Of a DNA stretch of 35,456 nucleotides, positions 1 through 10,663 are shown in pieces. Every line of letters begins with the position of its first letter. Positions within the stretch are counted from its first letter, which is position 1. Source of the stretch: Chara braunii. Its lineage: Eukaryota; Streptophyta; Charophyceae; Charales; Characeae. The position numbers and the translations under genes are program-made. The DNA is taken from the NCBI GenBank assembly GCA_003427395.1, contig BFEA01000049.1, positions 1,141,099-1,176,554 of the forward strand. The letters are read 5' to 3'. Under the pieces are notes generated by a model that ran no database searches, was not told the origin of the DNA, and worked only from the letters and a program-made list of their open reading frames with translations.

Positions 1-13
1 GAAATCTTTCCAA

Positions 14-15
<2 letters not shown>

Positions 16-54
<39 letters not shown>
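16..54 (-). other. A-tail of LINE-A (39 T on plus strand)
   Basis: An uninterrupted run of 39 T directly follows the window's first 15 bases. It lies downstream of ORF2 of LINE-A on the minus strand, where the poly(A) end of a LINE belongs. Confidence 0.8.
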
Positions 55-55
<1 letters not shown>

Positions 56-579
56 TAATCAGAACCTCTTGGTTCTGGCTCCTGCCATTCTGGAGAGCTT
101 TTTTTTCTCGGCAAGTCAAAGATGAATACAATAACCACACACACACGCTCCTCCCCATTCTGGTTGAGAGGTCCGAGTGGCCGGCATTGATTACTTCCCT
201 TGGGAAGGATATACCACCCCTCACCCCTGCCTAAGTTAGCCTACTTGACTTAGGTTCTGAGTGCTGTAAATAGGCTGATCTCTATGTACCCTGAATGGGG
301 TGCTAGACTTGTATACGATGGCTTGGCCAGCTTGCTCCTCTCAGGTACTCTGCTGTCTGATCTGGACTTAGATGCTGGAGATGCTGGCCTGCTTTGTATA
401 CTAAATGATCTGTCGCTGAAGGTGGTTTCCACTGCCTATTCCTTAACAGCATTGATTACCCTGTTTCCAGGGGATTGACTGCACAAAGTTAGTATTAGAT
501 TTGTTGGAATGGGCTGCGCTTTGGGCGTCGTCTGTGTGCTCCGTCCTTGCTGCTCAATCTGCTCCATACCATTGCGTAT
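55..579 (-). other. 3' untranslated region of LINE-A with two hairpin motifs
   Basis: This is the stretch between the ORF2 stop and the A-tail. It holds two copies of a motif that on the plus strand reads CATTGATTAC, a short hairpin, then GGAT(T/A): 185-212 and 450-480. The same motif occurs in the 3' regions of LINE-B (11763-11795) and LINE-E (23574-23596). The 25-nt GCTGG hairpin found in the 3' regions of LINE-B, -D and -E was not seen here, so LINE-A may belong to another subfamily. Confidence 0.6.
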
Positions 580-1331
580 CTACCATTGCCAACTGGTGGG
601 GCGGGAAGGGATCGGGAAATTCTGTGTATGGTTGCAGCGGGATCTCCTGGCCACCAATGTCCAGTCTTTGAAGCAAATGCGGTAATCCTTTTTGAACTCT
701 TCCTGATGGCATTCCTGGGTAGGCCGGCCGTCCCAACTGACGGAGGCAATCCAGCCCCCGTTCTCACTCCCCAACCAGTCACCTGAGAATTGCTGAACTG
801 CTTGTGTTATATCTTTGGATGAATGAAACAGATCCAATTGATTTTTAACTTTTTGCCACTGCCCCGTTAGTTTTTGTTGAACATATTGTTTTATCATATA
901 TGTCGCCTCTCCCTCTATGCGGACCCCCTCTACGGCATGTATACAACGTTTCCTCCACAGGGTCCATATGACCGCTCTCCTCCCTGTTTTAAACATGTTA
1001 TTTTCAAAAGTGCTATCCGTGGGGGAAGTCCTTGTCTCGCATAATATGACCTACGAATCCCAAGGCCACTTTGACCCAATGCCCAACTGGGACCAGATCC
1101 TATCCCACCAACGCCATGTAAGAACTGCCCTCGGACACTGCATGAAGATGTGCTCTATGGTTTCCGGGATTCTGCGGGAGGGGAAGACAGTATGGCACGA
1201 TTTACACCATGGTAACGCCCTCCCCTTCTGTTCTAAAGAGGTTCTAGCTACCAGAACATCGTTGGTGGGAAGGCAACGATGTTCTATCTGCCACTGAAGT
1301 GAGGCCATCTTTACTGGCCTAGACCTTGTGG
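580..1331 (-). pseudogene. LINE-A ORF2, C-terminal zf-RVT-like region
   Basis: The minus strand encodes the end of ORF2. The part up to 1308 contains SLQWQIEHRCLPTND, then C-x2-C (CKSC) and H-x4-C (HIFMQC), followed by a Trp-rich WRWWDRIW segment. This Cys/His pattern resembles the zf-RVT family found after the reverse transcriptase in plant LINE ORF2 proteins; it is thought to bind nucleic acid. Reading then shifts frame into 580-996, which ends with a KDWT motif shared with LINE-B (HDWTKLD) and LINE-E (HEWTTVD) just before the stop. A frame change between 1051 and 996 breaks the protein. The region is cut off from the rest of ORF2 by MITE-1. Confidence 0.85.
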
Positions 1332-1339
1332 CAGTAAAC

Positions 1340-1939
1340 CATGGCTACGCCGGACCCGAACCCGGACCCGGACCTGGACATTTCCGGACATGGAACCGGA
1401 CCCCTGTCCGGTAGTTTCTGGACATTTCTGGACCTCCGGACATGGAGGGATCCGGACGGTCCGGATGTCTGGATAGGTCCAGAAATGTCCGGACCATTAA
1501 AAAAAAATAAAAATAAAAAAATCTGAAAAAAAAGTATGTTATGCAGAATAACAATGCAAACCACTTTCGCCTCAAAGTCGTGTCAGAATTCCTAACCAAA
1601 CTTGAGTTAAAAGTAAAAAACTATAAAAAGCTTAAAAAAATATTTTTAAAAATAATAAAAGATAGTGAATTATTAATATTAAAAAATTGGGGTTGTCTAA
1701 TAAATTATTATAGAGAGAGAGCATGTCCGGACCCCCAAAAAAAGCATAAACGGGCCTGAAAACCCCCAAAACAAATTTGGGGGCTTGGCTCCTCAATGGG
1801 GAAGGGTCCTGGACTGTTTTTTTTTCGTTTTTTTTTCCTCGAAATTTTGCAGATCCGAACCTTCCAGACCGGACGTCTGGAGTCCGGACTGAATCCAGAC
1901 CATCTGGACGGCGGTCCGGACGTCCAGATCGTAGCCATG
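1340..1939. mobile_element. MITE-1, hAT-like non-autonomous DNA element in LINE-A ORF2
   Basis: The element is 600 bp with 10-bp perfect terminal inverted repeats (CATGGCTACG at 1340-1349, complement at 1930-1939). The flanks cagtaaac (1332-1339) and caatgaac (1940-1947) match at 6 of 8 positions, fitting an aged 8-bp target duplication of hAT type. Removing it restores the LINE reading: RWF before joins an FTATRSRP-like segment after, as in LINE-B WFQLTKKKP. Both subterminal zones are dense in CCGGAC/GTCCGG; the centre is A/T-rich and carries a segment (about 1521-1625) related to the cores of MITE-2 and MITE-3. No transposase is encoded; the small ORFs here are composition artefacts. Confidence 0.8.
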
Positions 1940-1947
1940 CAATGAAC

Positions 1948-3345
1948 CATCGGATGCTGATAGCCTCAATCCCCACGTTTTATTGGGACCTCCATCGGTC
2001 CTTCACCTTTTCTTGAATGTTTACTTTTGGTCGCAGCAGCCAGTATGTTGCCTTCACCGTCAGATTGTACAACTTCGCATTTCCCTAAGATCTGCATTTT
2101 CTTGGGTGTGCCCACTGCCAGTCCTCTGGATCTAAGGGGAGTTCTGCCAAAGGGGTATTTGGCTGATATGCAATCCAGCCGTCCTTGTCCCGTAGCACGT
2201 GAATCCTGTGTAGTTCAATATTTTTTTCCCATCTCATCACTTCAGGGTTGTACTGAGTGAGAACGTTATCTTTGCCTATATGGAAGAGGTTAATCAGTGT
2301 TTCATTTGTTCGTACGTCCACCACATTTCCTACACGTTCCGAGTCCTCCATAACATTTACCCAGTCCCCTTCTACCAGTTGCGGCCCTTTGCGCAGGATG
2401 CGCACCCAGTTTAGGGGAATAGCGAAGATCAGCAGTTCGAGGTTTTCTTCAACATTGTGGCAATATTTTAATGTGACCTTCAGCTGCGGCACCGTTTTCC
2501 AGTCCCCTTTCTGTGAGTCCCAAATATCCTTTATTGTAATTACGCCTTTTTTGACCCAGCTGCACCACGGGGGGACTGAGCTGCAATACACCCCGCTGCA
2601 CGGTCCGTAATCCTCCTATTTCCAAAGAGGGGTTGGCGCATCACTTCCTCCAAGCTCGTCGGAGGGGGGTTATCAGGAAGCGGAAGTTGGCGCCAGGCTC
2701 TTACGACTCTGACCCAGAAGTCGTCCCTGGCCAAGTCCGCACGGATTGTTCCGCTGTTCAATCCTTGACTATCTCGAGTGCTGCGTGGCACGGTCTAGAA
2801 ACGGTCTTCTAACCAGGTCAACGGGCAAACATCCTGTGGTGCTTGTGGAGCTAGTCTGGCTATATGTTCCAGTGCAAGGGAATACCATGGGAGATGATGT
2901 GCAAAGAGCAGTCTCTTGGCCCATTGAACCATTAATGTTGTGACTCGTGTATCCGGGTCCAGAATCTCCAGCCCCTCTTTGTCCTTGGGTTGGACCACTG
3001 ATGACCAAGCTACCCTGCTGATGACATTCAAGAGCTCACCATTACCTCCATACAACAGGGCTGTTAACTGTTGTTTCAGTGATTGGATGGCCTCCTTACT
3101 GAGAGCTGAGATTGCGGATTTATACCAAAGGGCTGCCAGCACCACACTGTTAATCGCCAGCGCCCTACCGATTAGGGAGGTGCCTTGGTCCTTCCAGTGG
3201 GCGAGCTTTTCTAACGCGGGTTTAAGTATCCACTCGTTATTCGATGCGGGTTTACCAAAGTGTCGCCAATATGATTCCCAATACCCTAACCGGGGCTTCT
3301 TGTGGGAGCCACTTGACACGTGGCAGCTCCGTGGGGCGCACCCCT
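1948..3345 (-). pseudogene. LINE-A ORF2, region between reverse transcriptase and zf-RVT
   Basis: On the minus strand three frames together encode the thumb and connection part of ORF2: 3319-2795 (from MSSGSHKKPRLGYWESYW; includes ASNNEWILKPALEKLAHWKD and LIGRALAINSVVLAALWYKS), 2791-2540, and 2591-2085 (includes WVRILRKGPQLVEGDWVNV and RVGNVVDVRTNETLINLF). LINE-B has the same blocks at 14154-13885, 13605-13375, 13415-13200 and 13196 onward, so this is one protein broken by frameshifts. Such segments link the polymerase to the C-terminal Cys/His region in plant LINEs. No function beyond membership of ORF2 can be read here. Confidence 0.8.
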
Positions 3346-4250
3346 TGATGATGGATCCACCAACCCTAAGTTTTATTCCCCCAGTTAACAGTCATGTCCG
3401 AGACAACTGTAAATCGGTCAAAAAGTCTTCTGATCTCATCCATGTTTGCTGCAGAGGCATCCACCATAATTGTCAAGTCATCTGCAAACATCGAACAGAT
3501 ATGGACGAAATCTGCAGTTTCCTCAGATCTTTGTTGGCACGAAGGTTCGCTGCCAGTGCCTCCATTACAATTATAAAGAGGAGTGGTGCCAGAGGGTCTC
3601 CCTGTCTGACCGTCCGTTGCAGCGGGAAGGCCGGTGCGATCCTTCCATTAACTTGGACACACGTTGTGGCATTGTGATGCAGTATTTTGGTCCAACTTCG
3701 GAAAACAGGCCCAATGTTCATTTTTTCCATGCATCTGTCTAAGAAATGCCAGTCCACGTGGTCATAGGCTTTTTCAAAATCGATGAAGACCACCGCTGCA
3801 TTTTGTTTATCTTGTCTTGTTAGTTTGAGGAGCTCATTAACTAATAGGATGTTATCGTGAATCCTGCACCCTTTGACAAACCCAATTTGTGTCGGGTGAA
3901 TAATGTCGTCCATGACTGGGATCAGGCGGTTTGTTAGGGCTTTCGCTAACATTTTGTACACCACAGTGAGCAAAGTTATCGGCCTATAGATCCTGATGTC
4001 CATTTTGTCTCCCTTTTTGTATAATAAAGTGAGAATGCTCTGCCCCACCAGCTCCCCCATCCGCCCTGTTTCCCATACCTGACTATAGAAGTCCATCAGG
4101 TCTGGGGCCATTTGAGTCCAAAAGGTCTCCCAAAACTCCTTAGGGAGCGCATCTATGTTCGGCGCCTTCTCTTCGTCCATCTGCATCATCGCCGTTCAGA
4201 TTTCCTCGTTGGACAGAGGGCGATCTAGAGAGATTTTCTGCTGGCCTAAT
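3346..4250 (-). pseudogene. LINE-A ORF2 reverse transcriptase domain
   Basis: The polymerase copies LINE RNA into DNA at the nicked target. On the minus strand 4189-3473 encodes LLYKKGDK, YRPITLLTVVYK, GFVKGCRIHDN, motif A FIDFEKAYDHVDW (catalytic Asp) and motif B PLQRTVRQGDPLAPLLF. Motif C, MFADDL with the two catalytic Asp, is present but in another frame, starting about 3494; a frameshift just upstream turns it into RCLQMT. LINE-B carries the same block uninterrupted (ICSMFADDL against PVCSMFADDL). The catalytic motifs are thus all recognisable but cannot be translated as one protein. Confidence 0.92.
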
Positions 4251-4820
4251 CCTCAATTTCTTTCTCCCTGATGTTCTTCTCCCTCTGGGCGCACCGAGAA
4301 GTAAACAGGTCCTTGAAGAAGGACCTTGCTATCTGCGCGCAGTGGGGGGTGGAGGCGACAATATCCTGATGACCGGTCTGTGGATGATAAAACGCTTCTA
4401 TGGTTGTTTTGTGGCACGTACACGGGCCATGCTAAAATAAAAATTGTCGATGGTTCCTTCTGTTTGATGTCGTGCTAGTTGTCCTCTGATATGTGTTCCC
4501 TCCCAGCGTTGTGTGGCGAAGGTCTGGAGTCGTTGTTCCAGTGTCTGTTTTTCTGAACTGTGTGAACTATCGGGCTGGTCTTGGTGTTCAAGTTGTTGCA
4601 GTTGTTGGGGAATTTCCATTTCTTGCTGATGTTTCCTGGCTGCTAAAAGTTTGGAATATGTTGGCATTTTCTACCCAGGTAGAACAGACCATTATTAAAC
4701 CAATTTCTTGTTGAATGTGTTGTTTTTGTGTATGCCAAAACGCCCAGCAGTCAATAATGTATTTCTGAAAGGTTTGCTGTTGTAGGATGGAGGTATTAAG
4801 TTTGTAGAAGCCAGGACCAC
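4251..4820 (-). pseudogene. LINE-A ORF2, linker between endonuclease and reverse transcriptase
   Basis: The minus strand at 4667-4398 encodes a Gln-rich, helical linker (KLLAARKHQQEMEIPQQLQQ, then RWEGTHIRGQLARHQTEG and FYFSMARVRATK). LINE-C has the matching QNRWQGYLIRSKLSKHQSEG and FFSIAKARSRR at 34028-34200, and LINE-B has HRLQQLSSKQ at about 15480. Stretches of unreadable frame between about 4200 and 4390 and between 4590 and 4730 show decay. Confidence 0.7.
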
Positions 4821-5601
4821 GGTCCGGTTTCTTTCGGAAGGATAAGATGACCGTGCACATTTTGTGATCTAGGCCCGGGTAGGGGCTGGCTGGTAGGATC
4901 GCTGCGAGAAGCAGTGATCCTTCCAAGTCATCCGAGGTCAAGATTAAGTCAATTCTGAATCTCGTCTGGTTGTCTGTCCCAGTCTTCCGTAGGCATGAGT
5001 AAAATTTTGTATTTGGGTTTAGCCTCCGGAATGTGTCGAATACTTTCAGTGATACACATAAATCGCTGATTATTCACTCATCTTCTTCCACGTACCACAA
5101 CCTCCAGAATGTGTCGAATACTTTCAGTGATACACATAAATCGCTGATTATTCACTCATCTTCTTCCACATACCACGGAGCGGAAGAGGGAGTTCGCCAT
5201 CTATCCATCCACCGGTCAGGAGCTGAGTTGCAATCCCTTGCTATAATGACCGGGACCCCGTCCGGGATTTGCGTTTTGATATTCTCGAAGAAGGTTCTCC
5301 ATTCACTAATAGTATTGGGGGCGTAGATGCACAATATACATATAATTTCAAGTTCGGGCCAGACAATTTTGTGAATGCGGTTGTGCTCTGGGGTGTCCAT
5401 CAGGTGCGTTTCCTGTACGCACACTATATCCGGCCAGTTTCTTCCCCCCACCCCTCTCATTAAATCCCAGATTGCATTGTGTTTATCAGGTTTGCACGAG
5501 GCCAGACCATTCACATTTAGTGACCGCAAGTCCAGATCGGCCGCTCTTCTGCATTGGTTCCAGATGCGGTCTTGCCCATATACTGTTTTAACTGGGTCCA
5601 T
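4821..5601 (-). pseudogene. LINE-A ORF2 start and APE-type endonuclease domain
   Basis: ORF2 begins at an ATG at 5601-5599 (MDPVKTVYGQDRIWNQC). The apurinic-endonuclease-like domain nicks target DNA to prime reverse transcription. Visible residues: LNVNGLA (Asn), QETHL (Glu), and IIARDCN where family members have IIAGDFN, so the catalytic Asp and Asn remain but Gly and Phe are changed. LDHKMC (Asp-His) is at about 4870. Compared with LINE-C, about 45 codons are missing between IVWP and ELEII, removing the AGVAIW segment. A stop follows VEEDE at 5152, and a 78-bp tandem duplication follows directly. Confidence 0.9.
5023..5178. repeat. 78-bp tandem duplication inside LINE-A endonuclease
   Basis: Copy 1 at 5023-5100 and copy 2 at 5101-5178 are nearly identical (for example ATGTGTCGAATACTTTCAG in both). 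The period is 26 codons, so it keeps frame, repeating a segment that includes IISDLCVSLKVFDTF. Confidence 0.9.
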
Positions 5602-5653
5602 CTACTAGTTTTGCAGTCGTATTATGGTCACAGGCGGATCCACGACAACTGTC

Positions 5654-8553
5654 CCCATTCCTAGTCTGCAGCACCTGCCCTCCTGAGAAGAGCGTATAGG
5701 CTACTCTGAACATCGTGCTCAATCCAGGTGTCGCTGTGCCTGATCCTGACCGTTTGCAGGTTTAGCAGCTGGCTGTGGGTGTGCCATCTCAGGCTATTTC
5801 TTTAGTTGGGTCAAAACGTATGTATACGTCCCTCTGCGTGATCTTGCTGAGGCCTTTTGTAATCAAAGTCGTGGCTTGTGCCCCTGGCGGTAAAGTTTCT
5901 GCAATATGGGATTCAAGCTGCATTTGCAGAATTCCTGCCGTTGCCTCAGACGAGCTGTTTTGTGGATTCGCCCAAAACGACGACCAGCCTTGTAACGTGA
6001 CACCCCCTTGTCTGCCATTCTCTGCCAGTGACAGACCCGCTTCCCATTTCTCATTTTTCTTCCATACGGGAATGAATAACATGGCCGCCTGCGACAGAGG
6101 GGCGCGGTATCACAGCCCATCTCGACTAGCTGCCTCAGCTTCCTTCTTCGCACCAGATCCAGTGATGCGTTCTCGTCCGGGTCCGGGGGTTCCGGGCCCG
6201 GCGGCAGGGCTGATTGCTGCCTAACTGGGGGGTCTTGGGCCTTCCTTGTCCCTTCTTCCTCTGTCACCTCTTGGGCTCCATCCTGATTGGCTTCCTTTGT
6301 AGCTGCCGCCTGTGGTGTCTGAAAACGTGCAGATACGATTGTGGCCAATCTGTGCCATGCTTCGGTCCACTTCACTCCCGATTGCAGCCCCCTCTCCAAC
6401 ACATTTTCCATCCTGATTGGCTTCCTTTGTAGCTGCCACCTGTGGTGTCTGAAAACGTGCAGATACGATTGTGGCCAATCTGTGCCATGCTTCGGTCCAC
6501 TTCACTCCGGATTGCAGCCCCCTGTCCAACACATTTTTGAGTGCTGGGTTCGTATCCAGCATCGGGAATAGTTCCAGGTATGTCCTATCCCAGAAATCAT
6601 CAGTAAGGGGGCCGTGTTTTGCTTTCAGATTGGCCATCAGCCAGTCTGCAATGGCGACCAATTTCTGTTCCATGGGGAGATGTAGCGGCGGTGCTCCCTC
6701 CTCCTCGCCTTCCGGGTCTCTCTCCAGGGCCAACCCCTCTGGTGATGTGCTAGTGTTTGTCCGGAAGAAGGTCCACATCCATAGGGTCCAGACTAAAGGC
6801 TGCTTGGAAGGGGTCAGTACCTTCCGTCTGGTCCTCCGGTTGGTCCCCTCCTACTGTCATCGTCAATATTCCGGTCTTCTCCGCCTCTAGCTGTTCCGAC
6901 ATGACCTCCATTCCCCGGGTCTCCATGTGTCCCTCCCGCTGCTCTTCTGTTCCCTCCTGTTCCAACCTTTTAGGGATGCTGTTTGTTGTATCTGGTTGTG
7001 TTGGTGGCTCCCCTGCCCCTATGCACTTCCCCATTGCAATTTCAGTCCCATTCTGGTCACTGGTACCTTTTGTACACTTCTCTTCTTGAGTGCTCCGCTC
7101 GGCAATGGGGCCCGGGGTGGGTTCTGCTTGCTGTTTTGGAACCCAGATCTCCTTCCCTCCTTTCTTTCCTACTGTTTTCCACTCTGAAATCTCCCGATTT
7201 CCTTGCAGGGGACTTGTTTCTTCCTGCTCTTTCTCCTCCACCGAAGACGGGGGAGTCCATGCGTTTGGGGGACGTGTTCCCCAGTCCGGTTCCCCAGTTC
7301 TTTCCCATACCCACCGATTGAGGTGCCTTCCTTCGTGCGGTCCTCTACGTAGACCCAACCTTCATGTCCCGGGTCCACTGCTCTCCAATGGGTGACCTTA
7401 ATCGGGTCCCTCAACAATCTCCCTGTTGTCCTCACCCTTTTCTATGGGTGGAGCGGGCAGGCGTATTCAGTTCTCAAGTGGCTGTATGCTCTGTAGTTGT
7501 GGCACCATGGTCTCAGTTTGTGTGCAGTATGGATCATGTCTTCTTTCCCACCCGGTACGGTATCACATCATCGAGAGAGAATGGTTGACCCTGAGGAAAA
7601 TCCAAGGCCAACATTAGGTAGTTGTCCCTCTTGGCCACAGAGGAGGGTTGGGGGTCTATGAAAGCCACGATGTCATACTGCAGTCCAAAGTCATAGACAA
7701 ATGCAGCCTGAATTTCAATTGGGATATGACGGAATTCCACCCAGAAGAAATCCTACATCAACTGTGTACTCCTCTCCTCTGGCCCCATCCTGCGCTGAGG
7801 TACCCACGGGTAGATCCGGACCTCCAAACGTTCGCAGCGAAGGCGCTGCCATCTGTCCATCACCTTCTTATCGGATTCATGCATGCACAAGACCGTGACC
7901 AAAGTGTTGGAAGCTGGTTGGATCAGAAATTGATCTCGGCCCAGGTGGGCGCTGTATTTCAGAACTTTGAGCCGACGGCCGATCCACTTGACTTTATCGT
8001 TGACTGATTTAAAAGCAGCATCATCATGAAACACCCAATTACTGGCGTGATTCGTGTAGACCTCGTCCCTACATGCCATGCCACTCGTGGGGTAAGTCTT
8101 CACCATGACTTGCTTGCCTCCTTGGGATACGACCCTTGTTTTCGACGGAACCAGGAATTTAGTCATGGAAAGGCTCTTGTTGGTGGTAGCCCATCCGGGG
8201 GGATCTCCAGTTTCCCAGTCGTGGACTACCCTGGCCCCGCTGGATGGTCAGGGAAAGACCTGGTGCGAGTTTCTGAGTTTGTCTGCCCAGGTGAGTTGTG
8301 GCTGGCTATCGCTTATCCCCTGGACGGAGAGGGGAGTTTTCTTTTGTAGTTCCATCTCCTTCTCCTCCTCCTCCTCCGTCAGGACCCCTGTGTCCTCCGT
8401 CTGCTGCATGTTGTGACTCGTGCTAGTGTCCTTCTGTGATGGGGGCCGGGGGACGAATGTCTTTGGGGGTGGGGCAGAATTCTGTTGGGACCATCGTTTA
8501 TGCCGGATGTGTTCATCTGCCAGTTGTCTCATTGCCCCGCTATAGAAAAGCAT
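5654..8553 (-). pseudogene. LINE-A ORF1 (gag-like RNA-binding protein), fragmented
   Basis: ORF1 proteins of plant LINEs coat the element RNA. Reading the minus strand through several frames gives: a Gln/Pro and acidic N-terminus (8553-8248); a globular part (8166-7753) and DFFWVEFRHIP...KRDNYLMLALDFP (about 7750-7534), which resembles DUF4283; a knuckle-like CHNYRAYSHLRTEYAC near 7505-7457 whose second Cys is Tyr (LINE-B keeps it); a Pro/Glu/Lys-rich linker (7435-6750); a helical part (ADWLMANLKAKHG, KWTEAWHRLATIV; 6778-6250); and a C-terminal block with KWEAGLSLAENGRQGGVTLQGW (about 6050-5960). The tail LLNLQTVRIRHSDTWIEHDV (to about 5654) is in a shifted frame. A 130-bp duplication and other shifts inactivate it. 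Confidence 0.8.
6281..6540. repeat. 130-bp tandem duplication inside LINE-A ORF1
   Basis: Bases 6281-6410 are repeated at 6411-6540 with only a few changes. The period is not a multiple of three, so the duplication shifts the ORF1 frame; KWTEAWHRLATIV is encoded twice on the minus strand. Confidence 0.93.
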
Positions 8554-8560
8554 CGAGTCT

Positions 8561-9795
8561 TAATTGTTTGTGTGCACGTTGCAATCTGTTTGTGGGCCTC
8601 GTGCTGATTTGACAATTCGATCTGAAATGGCGTTTAGCTGCTTTTATTGCTCTTTGCTTTGGGTGTTTTCGTATTTTTTTATTTGTTTCTTGTTTGTTAT
8701 TTCCTTTTGTTCTTCGTTTTTGTTTTTTTGTTTTTTAATTTTACTTTGTCTTGATCGTCCGTATCATTTGTTCACTCTATCAATTCAGTTTCAGCAATTC
8801 CAAAGTCTGGTTGGGGGTGTGATAGGGCAGGGACCGTGCCTCCGTCTCTTCTCACCTCCCTTTCGTGCCTTGTTATGGATCTTGAGTCGACCATACCATT
8901 CCTCTCCCTTCTCTTGCCTCTCTCCCCCGCCTCTACCCAACTCTCCTTGTCATACGTGCTTTGCAGGCGCTCCCTCGATCATTCCTTCCCCTAGCTTCCT
9001 CTTCACATCACACAAGTTTCCCCACTTACCTTTCCTCCCTTCCCTCCCTCCCCTTTCTCGTCCTGTCCCCCGTTTCCCCGAATCACCTCATCTGACCTGA
9101 TTTGCTTACCTACCCCTGGCCCTTCTTCATACACCCGTCTTGCCTGTCTACCTTTCCTCCCTTCTTTCCCTTCCTTCCTTCTCTATCCCCCATTACCCCG
9201 CATCATACCTAGTCTGCCGGCGATGCCCTTACCCTCTTTCCGACGTAAACCTCACCTTGTCGTTGTCGCTGCCTCACTATCCTTCCCCCGTGCGCTCCTC
9301 TTCACCAAAACTGACACCACACCCTCTTAACCCCTCCCTTTTTATGAACTCACCTCGATGATCCGGCTCTCCCGGGATGTCTCTGCCCTGCCTCGGCGCT
9401 TCTGTATCGCGATTTCCTCGATCCTTACGCCTCGCGCCAACACCCGTGCCTGTCGAAATAGTCGTCATGCTGTCTGTAGGTCGTCGTCTCTGCTGCCAGT
9501 TCTTCACGCTCGAAGTCCACTCGCAAATCCCTTGTCGTCACGCTGACTGCAGGTCGTCGTCCCCACTGCCAGTATCTTCACGCTCGAAGTCCACTTCGCG
9601 AATCCCTTTCTCACGTGCGCACTGTTGCTGCCTCTCCTGGGCTCGTGCACGTGTGATTCGCCATCTCTGGAGCCCCTGGTTCCCCTTTCGGCAGGGTGCC
9701 TCGCACTTGAAGCCCCCTTCCCCTGGTCACCTTGATCGGCGATGGCGCGAGACTGTGATCTCCTCCGCCCCTCACCGTAGGGAGGCAGTCAAGGG

Positions 9796-9798
<3 letters not shown>
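8561..9798. other. C/T-rich region without supported gene
   Basis: The plus strand is strongly pyrimidine-rich (runs such as CTTCCCTCCCTCCCC near 9040). The reading frames that stay open follow this composition (Ser/Pro/Leu-rich) and lack any domain, so I do not call a gene. It could be the purine-rich 5' untranslated region of LINE-A, which ends just before it, but no second copy is available to test this. A degenerate ~73-bp tandem repeat lies at 9461-9607. Confidence 0.5.
9461..9607. repeat. Two-copy 73-74 bp tandem repeat
   Basis: Copies at 9461-9533 and 9534-9607 share GGTCGTCGTC and TTCACGCTCGAAGTCCACT and differ by several substitutions, so the duplication is old. Confidence 0.8.

Positions 9799-9866
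<68 letters not shown>
9799..9866. repeat. (AG)n microsatellite
   Basis: About 34 uninterrupted AG units preceded by a short G run. Confidence 0.98.
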
Positions 9867-9868
<2 letters not shown>

Positions 9869-10416
9869 GGATTAAGGGCGAACAAATGGAGGGACGGAGA
9901 GATGGATGGGTGCATGTGTACATGTGGAAACACTGGGAGCCTGTATTCTTCTGTCTGCCTCTCCCACTGTGTAAGGAGCTGTGCCGTTTTTTTCCATTTC
10001 ACTAGTGACCTGCAGCAAGTCATTTACGTGGAATATTAAGGGTTCTGTGCTCAAATACAAAGCATATGCTTTTTTCCGAAAATAATGCGTTCTATTTGAA
10101 GTGACTTCCTGTTTGAACGAAATACTGTAGGCTCTGAAGAAACAGTCTTTGCGGGATCCCCTTAGGAACACCGCATCCGCATGTGCACGCGCACACGCAC
10201 CATGTGCACCGAGATGCGTTGGTGCATTAGGCTGTGCACTTTGCACCGTGTTTTTTTTGTTTTTTTTTTTTGTGTGTGTGTGTGACACTGTGTGAGCGAG
10301 GGGGATACATGACATTCAGGGCCTCACTCCACAACTCTCTCTCTTTTTTTTTGTTTTGTTTTCAAACACCCCCTCCAGTGCTAGTGTCGCTCCACAACTC
10401 TCCACATGCACGAAAG
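9867..10416. other. Intergenic, no feature seen
   Basis: I see only short low-complexity stretches: alternating GTGCAC-like words near 10180-10230, T-rich runs at 10250-10275 and 10343-10360. After the second T run comes CCCCCTCCAGTGCTAGTG (10369-10386), which resembles the last bases before the tail in LINE-B (11599-11616) and LINE-E; it may be a short, 5'-truncated minus-strand LINE end. Confidence 0.4.
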
Positions 10417-10663
10417 AAAAAAAATATGACGATGTATCTTTCCATGTTCCAGCGGAAGATTCATTCTCATTTTGCACGTTCAGAGAGTAGTGCAGCCTCG
10501 CCCTCATTCTCATGTTGCCCCCTCCACTACACGTGCTAGGACCGTTTCAAGTTTCAACGGATTTCCTGACACTTGTAGTGGAGGGAGCCGAGCTCACCAA
10601 ATGTGCAAATTGAGAATGAACCTTCCGCATGAACATGGGAAGATACACAGCCATATTTTTTGT
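10417..10663. repeat. Imperfect long inverted repeat (foldback)
   Basis: The left arm (about 10417-10532) and right arm (about 10573-10663) are reverse complements with mismatches and one insertion in the left arm: left AAAAATATGACGATGTATCT pairs with right AGATACACAGCCATATTTTT, and CCCTCCACTACA pairs with TGTAGTGGAGGG around a loop of about 40 nt. This is a foldback element or hairpin locus; no terminal duplication was found. Confidence 0.75.

Larger units (their letters stand above)
16..8560 (-). mobile_element. LINE-A, non-LTR retrotransposon, nearly complete but broken
   Basis: The minus strand carries, in order, ORF1 remnants (8553 to about 5654), ORF2 remnants (5601 to 580), a 3' untranslated region and an A-tail seen as T on the plus strand at 16-54. 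ORF order and domains (ORF1 with degenerate zinc knuckle; ORF2 with APE endonuclease, reverse transcriptase and C-terminal CCHC region) are those of L1-type plant LINEs. Homology to LINE-B and LINE-C at the protein level fixes the reading. Both ORFs have several frameshifts and stops, so it is dead. A MITE sits inside ORF2 at 1340-1939. The 5' end is uncertain: coding similarity stops near 8553 and I found no convincing target-site duplication matching the first 15 bases of the window. Confidence 0.9.

Noticed and set aside
1341-1976. Asp/Pro-rich repeat proteins in MITE-1
   Set aside because: They are translations of the subterminal CCGGAC arrays in several frames.
8564-9100. 178-residue hydrophobic, Pro/Ser-rich frame
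   Set aside because: It follows the pyrimidine-rich composition, has no domain and no matching second copy.
9772-10023. Ser-Leu or Arg-Glu repeat protein
   Set aside because: This is translation of the (AG)n microsatellite.
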